Assembly: GCF_030272615.1 (NCBI RefSeq)
Contig: NC_081409.1
Span: forward strand, 18,168,260-18,230,259
Origin: Cryptomeria japonica
Lineage: Eukaryota > Streptophyta > Pinopsida > Cupressales > Cupressaceae
Direction of reading: 5' to 3'
Length of the DNA: 62,000 nucleotides
How positions within the stretch are numbered: position 1 is the stretch's first letter; every line of letters starts with the position of its first letter. The notes beneath the pieces were generated by a model. That model saw only the letters and a list, made by a program, of their open reading frames with translations. It ran no database searches and had not been told where the DNA came from. A program made the translations under genes and the position numbers. This document shows positions 11,501-20,994 of this stretch, one piece after another.

Positions 11501-12730
11501 AACTTCAAGGTATATCAAATGGATGTCAAATCTGCATTTCTAAATGGAATATTAGAAGAAGAAGTTTTCATTGAACAACCTGAAGGATTTGTTGAAGACA
11601 ATAATAAAGATCAGGTATATAAATTGAACAAAGCTTTATATGGTATGAAACAAGCACCTAGAGCATGGTATGAAAGACTGCACTCTTATTTGATTAAGAT
11701 TGGTTTTATAAGGACAAGTGAGAACAGCAACATGTACATGAAGAATGATGAAAATGGAATACTAATCTCAGCCATATTTGTTGATGATATTATATTTTGT
11801 GGAAATGACTCTTTATGCAAGAACTTTGGTAATGAAATGAGCAAAGAATTTGAGATGTCATTAATCGGTGAGATAAAGTATTTTATAGGCTTACAGATAC
11901 TGCAAATGAAAAATGATATTTTCATTACTCAATCCAAATACATAAAGGAAATCTTGAAGAAATTTGGAATGGAGGATTCAAAGCCAGTAAGTACTCCTAT
12001 GACTACAAACTGCAAACTATCAAAGAATGATGAATCTGCATCTGTTGATGAGACACTCTACCGATCCATGATTGGAAAACTACAATATGTTGTTCACAGT
12101 AGGCCTGATATAGCACATGCAGTAGGTATTGTTGCAAGATTCTCTGCAGATCCTAAGGAAATACACATGACAGCAATCAAAAGAATTTTCAGATACTTGA
12201 CAGGCACTGAAGATTATGGCTTAGTATATCAGAAAGGAAATGATTTTGATTTGAAAGTCTATAGTGATGCTGATTGGGCAGGCAACATTGATGATAGGAA
12301 AAGCACAAGTGGAGGAGCTTTCTTCTTAGGAGAAAGACTAGTGAGTTAGCTTAGCAAGAAACAAGGATGTGTTTCTTAGTCAACAGTCGAAGCTAAATAT
12401 GTTGCTGCAGCACTGAATTGTACCAACATTGCATGGATCAAACAATTGTTGGAAGGTATAAATGAGAAAGTTACCGAGCTAGTAACTATATTCTGTGACA
12501 ATACTAGTGCCATTAATATTTCAAAGAACCCTGTTATGCACTCTAAGACAAAGCACATATCTATCAAATATCATTATCTTAGAGAAGAAGCTCATAAAAA
12601 GAAAGTGGTGTTGGAATATGTTAACACAAAAGAACAAATAGCTGATATCTTCACCAAGCCACTACCAAAGGACGCTTTTGAATATCTCAGAAGTAAGTTA
12701 GGGGTCCTACCCCTATCTCTTACTCACTAA
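8546..12730 (+). pseudogene. copia gag-pol polyprotein, eight stops
   Basis: One continuous frame of 1,395 codons encodes all retrotransposon proteins. The start at 8546 gives MYKRDAPKLNKSSF. Domains in order: gag; a zinc knuckle CFNCDKIGHMASNC near 9400; aspartic protease WIIDSGCSHH near 9690; integrase zinc region and core (HTDLCGP near 10257, a second Asp near LRSDRGGEF, Glu in QQNGIAERRNR near 10545); reverse transcriptase with DVKSAFLNG near 11523 and FVDD near 11780; RNase H with SDADWAG near 12263 and a closing ADIFTKPLP. Stops occur at 8717, 9482, 10361, 10391, 10667, 11033, 12347 and 12377 (first base), with no frameshift. The integrase zinc region reads WNKTFCH where copia usually has WHKR..H, so the first zinc-binding His is lost. 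The product would be non-functional. Confidence 0.92.
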
Positions 12731-12984
12731 CCAAGTTCGGTGAAAGCATCACTTCGATGAATCTATTGAATATCTTTTAGGGAGCTGATGTTGGAGTGAT
12801 ACACTTTAAGAATGCTTTTATGAAAGTGTACTAGAACAATATTGGATAATACAGAAAATGATACAGGGAATAGAAATTGTAAACAAATGCTCTGACCGAA
12901 GACTCAGTTGATACACATTAGCAGGAAATAACTTCTTACAGAAACAACTTATGTTTTAGTTCTTTTTTTTTTGGCATTGTTGTC

Positions 12985-13075
12985 AAAGGGGGAGAAGACT
13001 ACCACGGGGAGAAGATCTACCCAAGGGGGAGAAGACTAAAGGAGGAGAAGACTACCAGGAGGAGAAGACTTGAGA
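12985..13075 (+). repeat. Repeated purine tracts, gggggagaagactacc type
   Basis: About five tandem variants of gggggagaagactacc lie between the pol stop and the true polypurine tract. The first copy, tcaaagggggaga, matches the core of the functional tract 210 bp further on. They look like duplicated polypurine tracts. Confidence 0.7.
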
Positions 13076-13192
13076 AGATTGAGAGAAAACCAGAAGAGAA
13101 GTCTGATGTATGGGGGAGAGCATTTCAGCATTTCAGAATCACAGCAATCCGAATTCTTAACGGTTAAATCAATTGGTTTTGCCATCAATGCC

Positions 13193-13204
13193 AAAGGGGG
13201 AGAT
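13193..13204 (+). promoter_or_regulatory. Polypurine tract of copia element 1
   Basis: aaagggggagat directly abuts the 3' LTR start TGTTAGCAAT, the position where plus-strand DNA priming occurs in LTR retrotransposons. Confidence 0.9.
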
Positions 13205-14679
13205 TGTTAGCAATATAAAAAGGATATTGAGAAGGTTGTTGATGATTATGGACATAACTGATTAAAGATGTTTTACTGTCTTGATATTATTATTTTGTCA
13301 TTGATGTCAAGAAATTGATTTTTTAATTCAGTATGATGTTGCCATATCTTAAGAAATATGATATGAAGATTATAAAGAAGTCGGTAAAGACACAGGAAAG
13401 AATATGATGAATAAAGGGATAAGTTATTCAATGGGCAACTCTACCGAGTCAGAACATGATGAGATATTGATGTTTTAGATTGTTTTAACATCATACATAT
13501 GTTGTAAAATGTAAAGGTTAATACTACACTATGTTATCAGCCAAAGAACCTAGTCGGTAAACCCTAAGGTTATCACAGTCGATTAATGAAGACAGAATGT
13601 CTACCGAGTAAAGTTTAGTATTCACCGAGTTGTAACCAAGCTATAACATAATGCATTAAATGTTTGCATGTGATATTTAATGAAAGAAGCTGATGAGCTG
13701 GAGCAGATCAATGATTGGCAAGTCGTGGAAGAAGTTTGTTAACAAATCTAAGGCAATGGAAAGTCGGCAAGAATATCTACAGCTCAGATTGAACCACATT
13801 ACCCTAACACAAGTTCCAAGATGATTGTGCAAGTTCCAAGGCAGGGTAAAACATTTTTCAGATCGTAAGATACAATGAACCTAGACAAGATTGAAGATCT
13901 GATGGCTATGATTGATCATGGGAAATGTGATCAAGGAGATTAAGCAGTTAGATGATTGTTTATAAATAAGGAACTGTTGATAAACAGTGTATGCGGGCAA
14001 GTGTATGTACAAGGATGCTACATAGTGATCACCAAGCACAGAAGCTTGAAGACTTGTTGGAATAATAGAGTATTGATGCCCAGCAGATACACAAGAATAG
14101 TTCTATGTCTAGATTGTGTTGAACAAATAAGAATCTGCTTTAGCATTTTAGATGTAAAGTTGCAGATAGATTGTATTATTGTTAGCTTGTGAAAGTAACA
14201 GGAAATCTCTTAACCAAGTGGACTTAATAGTCTTATAAGTAAATCCTCTAACAAGGTGACATTCTAAATGAGTGTTTGAAATCCTTTGACAAGGTCACTT
14301 CTAACAAATTTAAGATCCTAATAGATCTGAGGGAAATCCCTTAACCGGGTCACATCTAGCAATGTGTTTTGTCATCTTTAACAGGATTGGCTTTTAACCG
14401 AGCATACTCTAGAAGAGTATATTTCTTAGTGGGTCCAAAATCCCACAGTGGTTTTTCCCTATTTGGGTTTCCACGTTAAATCTGGTGTTATGAGGTTTAT
14501 ATTGTTCATATGCTTTTGAGTTTGCATGTTTGATAGTTTTTATTCTATGACTGATATATGTTACCGAGGTTGAATCTGATGTTTTCATTGATGATTAAGT
14601 TTGTATGATTCACCCCCCCCCCCCTCTCTCATCTTGTTGGCTATCAGATCTGTACTTATATTAAGTATCAGAACTATTA
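13205..14679 (+). repeat. 3' LTR of copia element 1
   Basis: It begins TGTTAGCAAT and ends AACTATTA, where the 5' copy ends ATCA (a C-to-T change in the terminal CA). A TATA-like box is at 13960-13968. It is followed by the gagag target duplication at 14680-14684. Confidence 0.93.
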
Positions 14680-14684
14680 GAGAG

Positions 14685-15180
14685 TCCTCTTCAAAAATAT
14701 ATAATTTTTGGGGGGATTGCTATAGTTTTGATAGGGGAAATTTGGTGGGAGATGAAAACTGTTGATTTCGGGAAACTTCGACTTTGAATTATTATAACGG
14801 TGAAAATATACATCGAAATCATTTTTTTTTTCTACACTAGCTATGGATGTCATCTAAAACATATTTCAAAATCAGAGGAAAACAAGATTATTTACATATA
14901 GTTTTGTGGTGGGAAGTGAAACCCCTGATTTCAGTATTTTTCAATAATTGAAAAAATGACTTTAATAATTAAAAAAATATATCAATTCTTGTTCCAATTT
15001 TTTTTTTTAAATAATAGGCATAAACTTTATCTAGTTTTACACATTTCATCAGTTTACATCATCTTCAAATACCAAATAGAAATATCACTTTTGTTCCATT
15101 GAAGTTGAACTGTTTTTTTGTTGTTAGCCTTTTCCTTTATAAAAGTGAGACACAAGTTTGTACTTTTACCCTTTAAGCAG
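14685..15180. other. Spacer, no gene seen
   Basis: AT-rich DNA with no convincing coding frame. Its first 25 bases can pair with the 25 bases left of copia element 1. Confidence 0.5.
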
Positions 15181-15183
15181 TAT

Positions 15184-15880
15184 TGGTATTGTTTTTTATA
15201 TAGTAATAATGGTTCATCTTGCCACCTTAGGATACCGTATGACCCTTAGGACGCCATATGCTCCTAAATGGTCATGTGGTGTTATGTGGGGTCATACAGT
15301 GTCCTATAACCCCTTAGGACACCATATGACCCCTTAGATGTCGTTATGGGTCATGTAATGTGTCCTTAGGGGTCATATTATGTACTGCCACCCTTTAAGA
15401 CACCATATGGTGTCTTTATGGGTCGTATGGTGTTCTAAGGGGTCATATGGTGTCATATGACCCCTTAGGACACCGTATGACCCCTTAGGTGTCAAATTTT
15501 GTAAGTAGATTGGCACTGCTTTTTATATTGTAATAATGGTTCATCTTGCCACCTCGAGACACCGTATGACCCCTTAGGACATCATATGCTCCTAAAGGGT
15601 CATGTTTTGTTATGTGGGGTCCGAAGGGAGCGAGGGAGGGAGGGAGGGAGAGGAGCAAGAGAGAGATGGGGGGAAGGGAGGGAGGGAGAGAGAGAGAGAG
15701 GGAAATAAAAGGGAGGGAGGGAGGGAGATGAGGGGAGAGGAATACATGTCACATGATGTCATTAGGGATCACGTGGGGTCCTAATTGAGCCACACATGTG
15801 TTACAACACCATATGAGCCCTTAAGACACCATTTGACCCCTGGAGATATCATACATGGTTTGAAGAGGTCATTAGGTGTT
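15184..15880. repeat. Both-strand repeats of a ggacaccatatgacccctta motif
   Basis: A motif of about 20 bp, taggacaccatatgacccct, recurs roughly ten times with changes, in direct and inverted orientation (aggggtcatatggtgtc). A larger block is also duplicated: about 110 bp from 15184 is repeated from about 15511 with an offset of 327 bp. The array continues weakly on the far side of a purine tract to about 15880. No coding frame is credible. Confidence 0.75.
15621..15740 (+). repeat. Purine-only tract (gagggaggg)n
   Basis: Almost pure G/A sequence built from gaggg and gagag units on this strand. Such tracts can form triplex or G-rich structures. The translated frame is low-complexity and not a gene. 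Confidence 0.85.
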
Positions 15881-15887
15881 ATGTGAG

Positions 15888-16145
15888 GTACTGAGAGAGA
15901 GAGAGAGAGGAATATAATACAGTACAATAAGATATCAAAAGACAATATATATCAATATACGTACATACACATACATATTACACATAAAATATCAAAAGGC
16001 AATACACATACATACACACATGTGTGTATATATACATAATATATTATATACATATATAATATATATTATGTGTGTGTGTACACATTATATATACATGAAA
16101 TATCATGTTTTACATATTATGCATATACATATATGTATGCACACA
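15888..16145. repeat. Microsatellites: (ga)n, then mixed (ta/ca/tg)n
   Basis: A ga run at 15888-15910 is followed by a long alternating purine-pyrimidine stretch with tatata, acacac and tgtgtg runs up to about 16145. Confidence 0.85.
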
Positions 16146-16165
16146 CCCACATTTTAAACACAGGC

Positions 16166-16185
16166 AACAATGCGTACGCATTGTT
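16166..16185. repeat. Perfect 20-bp palindrome
   Basis: aacaatgcgtacgcattgtt is its own reverse complement. The motif catacgc recurs at about 16201, 16229 and 16289. Its role is unknown. Confidence 0.8.
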
Positions 16186-18904
16186 TTAGCTTTAGCACTG
16201 CATACGCATAACTTATTGTAAAGACATCCCATACGCAGTTTTGTTTTAAAAATAGCTTGTACGTGTTGTTAGTACAAGGGGCCCATACGCGCTTTTAACT
16301 ATTTAGGCTTGTGAATAGGCCTGGATGACAAAATTGTGGGCTGGAAGTTTGATTTCCCTCCATTTCCTTCGTTTTCACGTGTTTTGTTTTATCAACTTGG
16401 TTTCTCGACTTTGTCATCATCAAGTTTACACTTCATCAAGTGGGTATTTCTAAAATTGCCACCATATTTTCACCCATCTTCTAAGCTTTCTAACCCATTT
16501 TTTTTTAATTTGAACAACAATAACATATTATTATTGAATTTCTTTTGCCAGTGTCTCTGTAGTTCTCAGAGACATACGTGTACCATTTTTTTAATAAATT
16601 TTGATCTACTTATCTAAATTTAAAATATTTATATATTATTGTAGTGCACTTGATTCTTTACAATTTAAAAAAAACAATTGTATTTTTTATTGTTTTGGTG
16701 CAAGTTATGCTCCGCGCACGAATAGGTGCCTGATTTTCAGGATGTACTCGATTGGAAAAATCATTAAAAAAAAATACTCAACAAAAAATTACAAAAAAAT
16801 ACACAACTTCTAGTGCTCACTCTTAACTATCTTTCTGCTAAAGGATTTGTCAAAATACTAAATCTAACTATGACTTTTTTGATGTGCATGTTAGACACTA
16901 TGTTATGTTTTTCAGAAAAAATCAGGGTCTGTTTTTCGTGCGCGAAGGATTTTACCCCCTTAATCTTATCCAATTTTGAAAAAATTTAGTAGTTTGGAAA
17001 CTAGATTAAGAGTACTATAATATTTGTTCTTTGAGTATCTTCATATCTTGAGTGGATGACTTTCAACTTTCGCCTCCAAGTTCAAGTTCACCTAATTTCA
17101 GAAGAAAAAAAAAGTATCCACATATACCCCCCTTTTTGCACACCATCTTTGTGCACTTACCCCTTCTTCAAACAATGTTCTCAAAGTAGAGATTGAGTTG
17201 AAAAACTCATGAATGGTTTAACAATAGTCAATCTAAATCTCTAACATAGATTCTGAGAAAAAAAAGTCTTTTATCATTTTTTCAATTTTCTTTTAAGATG
17301 AGATTTTTGTGTAGAATGTCGAGTTCACCAAAATATAAAGGATGAAAACTTCTATGAAGGAAATCTTCCTTGAGATTAACCTTACTCTTAGTTCTAGAGT
17401 TAACTAGATCTACTTTACTATATGTAAAGCTCATTTTTTACTAGTTAAATCTTTTGAGATGTTTGACTAAAACAAAATAAAATTGACAACTAATGAAAAC
17501 AAGATTGATGGGAAAAAAAAGAATTGGTGAAAATATCTAAAAATAAAGAAACACAAAATACTGTTTGATTATAAAAATATAAAGTATAGATAGTAAAGAA
17601 CTTGGGATTGAAATTTAGAAGCCTTTGTCTAGGACACCAATGTGGTGTGAGGACATCTACATGAAACACTATCATCTAGTAAAAACACAACAAATGAAAC
17701 TATAGCTAGATATAGAAAAAACATGTATATGCACAAAACATGACAAAAATAAAATTAAAGTGGAGAGGAATTACAAATATGAAGGAAAATTTGACAAGAG
17801 CTATTTAAATATAAAAATAATTTAACAAAAGGCTATAAAAGAGACCACTAAATGGAGCTACTTCTCCAACAAAACTTATAGGAAAAGAAAAAGAAGGAAA
17901 AGTTTTGTGGTTGTTAGAGGCTTGCATTGGTCAAACCTTTGTTTTGGTATTTTTACCTCCATAGATAGACTTTTTTTAAGTTTTAAAATAAAAGATGAAA
18001 TATGTATGCTAAATTTACAATGACAGTGATAGGGATGATCCTAAATGTATGATGCTAGCTCTTAGGATTCATGAAAAAAATAAAAATAAGAATAGAATCA
18101 ACAAGAGAAAGGGAAAAATGTAACAAGAACGAAGACATTTTAAAGCTTTTAGAAAACTCCAAGAGGACTAATTTTTATTTAGCTCAACTATTAGCACAAT
18201 CTCACACATACTATTAGCACAATCTCACACATATTTTTTCTTGAAAATGGAGTATTGATCACATGCAAATTGACTAGTAAAGCTATGGAGTTTTTTCTTT
18301 CTTTCAAAATGATAGAGATACAAATTTGCTTTCAAATTGGATGTCAAAATCAAAATTATAAATAAAAGGAAGGATAGATGTTGGGTAGTTCTACAATTTT
18401 GCATGTAAAATTATTTCTTCCCAACTATCAGTGAGACCAGGGGAAAGTAATGCTTTGACAACCATTAGATGACAATTTTATGAGATGCTAGAACATCACA
18501 TAGATGTTTGATCAACACACTCCTGTCTAGGGAAATTTAGATTCAAAAAGCTCAAATTATCATAAAAATGTGAGGAACCTAGAACCAAAGTTCCAACATT
18601 TTACATTTAAGATAATTTATGTCATGATGCCAAAATAAGGACAAGATATAGTGTAAAATTGGAAGGGTATGTCATTTTTGGCACTACATCTTAATTGATT
18701 CCATCTCCACACATCCTCATGGACTATCACTTCCTTCTAAATCATCCATACATAATCGTAGATTAGGTTTATGAGCATGGAACAAAATAGATTCAAGTCT
18801 ATGGTTATCAAAATGATCCTAAACTTCAAAATTCAAATTCAAATCTTGGGCCCTCACTAAACCACCCCAAATTGATATGAGTTAACTTTAGCACACATAT
18901 TTTA
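16186..18904. other. AT-rich spacer, no gene seen
   Basis: Only short low-complexity frames occur. A 23-bp tandem duplication (unit ctattagcacaatctcacac plus ata) is at about 18188-18233. Confidence 0.5.
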
Positions 18905-19341
18905 AATTGTGTGTTAGGATGTTTTTTTTTTTTAAAATAAAAGTGGAATATCCACTAAACTTATATATTAATAATAAAGAGTTTACATCGGGTTCAAACA
19001 AGGCATACCAGCAAGAAAGAACCCACAAGAAAACCTCCGATTGTAGCCTTTAAAACATATACAAGTAGACACTACCCTTACAACATATATATTGTCCAGC
19101 CATACACACCCCCCCCCCCCCCCACCCTCCTATTTCTATAATTTTTACAAGAGTCCTATAGGACAATTCAAAAAACCAAAGTATCCCCAACAAAAGAATA
19201 GATGAACATGTAGAACCGCCAAGCAGATAAATGAGATAAAATTCCATGTCATGACCATATCTAATCAATCGAGCAAAAATGAATCCGTATAGCCTTCAAG
19301 CCTGCAAAAAACCATTCCACCAGCTACAAAAAAGAACTTTG

Positions 19342-20235
19342 TTAGTTATCCAAAAACCAAGAACTAGAGCTCTCATTCGGAGGTTCATGAGATGAGCCCG
19401 GAGGCAGAATCACCTTTAGAGGGAACGCCACACAAGCAGGAGCAGAGCACAAAAAACCCAAAGTGATTAATGAATGAAATGCCTGGAAGACAATCCAAGC
19501 TTTATCCACATACTGATCAGGAGCCAAATACAACAAAAAATCCATAGAGGCCTGAGTGTTTTCCATGGAATCACATATCAAACCCATTCGTAATTCATGC
19601 AGTAAACGGCCAGACCAGCCATTAGCCAAAAGCTCATGATGAGGGAGAAAGCCACCATAGTAAAAAGAACCCATATCAAACCGATAACCAGCCAATGCAG
19701 GAGAAACTAATTCCCAATTGCATACTGTCGGAAAAACAAACATGGACACCAAGAGGCAAACCAAGTCCATATCAAGTAAAACATCAAAACAAATAGTAAC
19801 AAAGAGAGACAGAAGCTCAGCATAAGAAACTTGAGGACAAACCTGCAACCACCGACATCCCAAAAGCCTACAGAATTCAAAATCCACCGCAGGAGTAAAC
19901 AAATTAAAAACCTTACCAAGCTTGACAGAATTATCCTCATTTTCATTTTCTTCCCCCAATGATTAGGCTTCTAAAACCACTCTGTAAACACCAATTGGCA
20001 GAGAAGAAGGCATTTGCAGTAGGAAGGGCTCCGAAAAAGCCACAAAAAGCATAACATGATCTGCTTTGACAATAACATAAGATAACGTAGAAGGCATTTG
20101 CAGTAGGAAGGGCCTTGAAAAAGCCACAAAAAGCATAACATAATCCGCTTTGACAATAACATAAGATAACGTATTTGAAAGAGAAATTGTCCTAAATTTT
20201 CCATAAAGACACTGCAAAATATCCATTTCAAGCAT
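19342..20235 (-). pseudogene. Unidentified ORF inside the retroposon
   Basis: I do not recognise this protein. The minus-strand frame runs from 20235 to 19342, 298 codons with a single TAA at about 19962; the part below that stop is open for 205 codons. The upstream part contains a tandemly repeated segment beginning TLSYVIVKAD, encoded by the 84-bp duplication. The downstream part is rich in Leu, Phe, Cys and Val with an acidic start (GEENENEDNS), and two stretches are hydrophobic enough to be membrane segments. The frame lies in the middle of the retroposed insert. It may be a captured host transcript or a chance frame. Functional confidence is low. Confidence 0.35.
20007..20173. repeat. 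84-bp tandem duplication
   Basis: A unit starting aaggcatttgcagtaggaag and ending ataacataagataacgta occurs twice in tandem (about 20007-20090 and 20091-20173) with few differences. The length is a multiple of three, so the overlapping minus frame stays open. Confidence 0.85.
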
Positions 20236-20994
20236 GCTTGATTAAATCAATTCACACGAATTAATAGCCTTCCACTAAAACCCATAAGTGGCTCTCCCGC
20301 AAGTAAGGACGCCACCTACAAATATGATTATCCCATAAGCCAATTTTGTCAGGACCAGACATACACAAGGCAGCCAGCGATATGGTACTTACATCAAGGA
20401 ATAACACCTCAGGAGTGTACCAACTGTTTAAGAAGTTATAAGCATGCGAAGTCTTATTGAAGGACTAGAAATAAAGACTGCACAGATCACACATGCCACC
20501 ATCCTATAAATCCTATAAATGTCGTTATCAATGCCAAATACTCAAAGACAAAAAGTCATATCAATATCAAATAACGACCTATATAATGCATCCCACTACC
20601 TTGAACATAATGTTAAGGAAATCTCTCCTCGACCTTCGATATAGAAACAATTAAACCTTTTAGATTAACATGCATACTTCAAATAGACTGCAAAATCCCT
20701 TTTAACCATAGCACCCGGGATATACACCCTACCATCCAACTCAAAACAAATTTTAGAACACACCATATGTAAATAATGACGTAAGCCAACTATTTACACA
20801 TGTGCAAATATAATCTGAACCGAGAGGAAGATGACATGCATACCTCAAGAAGTAAAAGAGACGGATGATGCGACATAAAATTCCATGACCACATATTTAA
20901 ACCACACAACATAGAGGACAAACCTCATCAGATTAAAAATTAGCTCTTAGGATGAAATGCAAACTGTAATTTACCAATTGTGTGTTAGGATGTT

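Larger units (their letters stand above)
7028..14679 (+). mobile_element. Ty1/copia LTR retrotransposon, full length, dead
   Basis: A complete element of 7.65 kb. The LTRs are 7028-8481 and 13205-14679, and a perfect 5-bp target duplication gagag lies at 7023-7027 and 14680-14684. A tRNA-iMet-type primer site follows the 5' LTR and a purine tract precedes the 3' LTR. Gag and pol sit in one frame in the order protease, integrase, reverse transcriptase, RNase H, which defines copia. The LTRs are still very similar by eye, with mostly transition differences and a small indel near 13990 (extra gggcaagtgtatg). The insertion is therefore old enough to have decayed but not ancient. Confidence 0.95.
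18905..20994 (-). mobile_element. Non-LTR retroposon with 19-bp target duplication
   Basis: The 19-bp sequence aattgtgtgttaggatgtt is present at 18905-18923 and again at 20976-20994. The inner left border is a run of T (18924-18933), the complement of a poly(A) tail, so the insert (18924-20975, about 2.05 kb) lies on the minus strand with its 3' end at the left. A long target duplication plus a poly(A) tail is the hallmark of target-primed reverse transcription by LINE machinery. No reverse transcriptase or endonuclease motif is visible, so it is a 5'-truncated LINE 3' region, a processed pseudogene, or a non-autonomous retroposon. The strand-sense 3' end (taaactctttattattaata) resembles plant LINE 3' ends. 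Confidence 0.8.

Noticed and set aside
3229-12730. Fungal repeat-induced point mutation as the cause of C-to-T stops
   Set aside because: The elements are plant types; deamination of methylated cytosine explains the bias without it.
15602-15784. ORF of Gly/Glu/Arg repeats
   Set aside because: It is a translated purine microsatellite, not a gene.
19707-19946. Second minus frame overlapping the retroposon ORF
   Set aside because: Alternative frame of the same DNA with no independent support.
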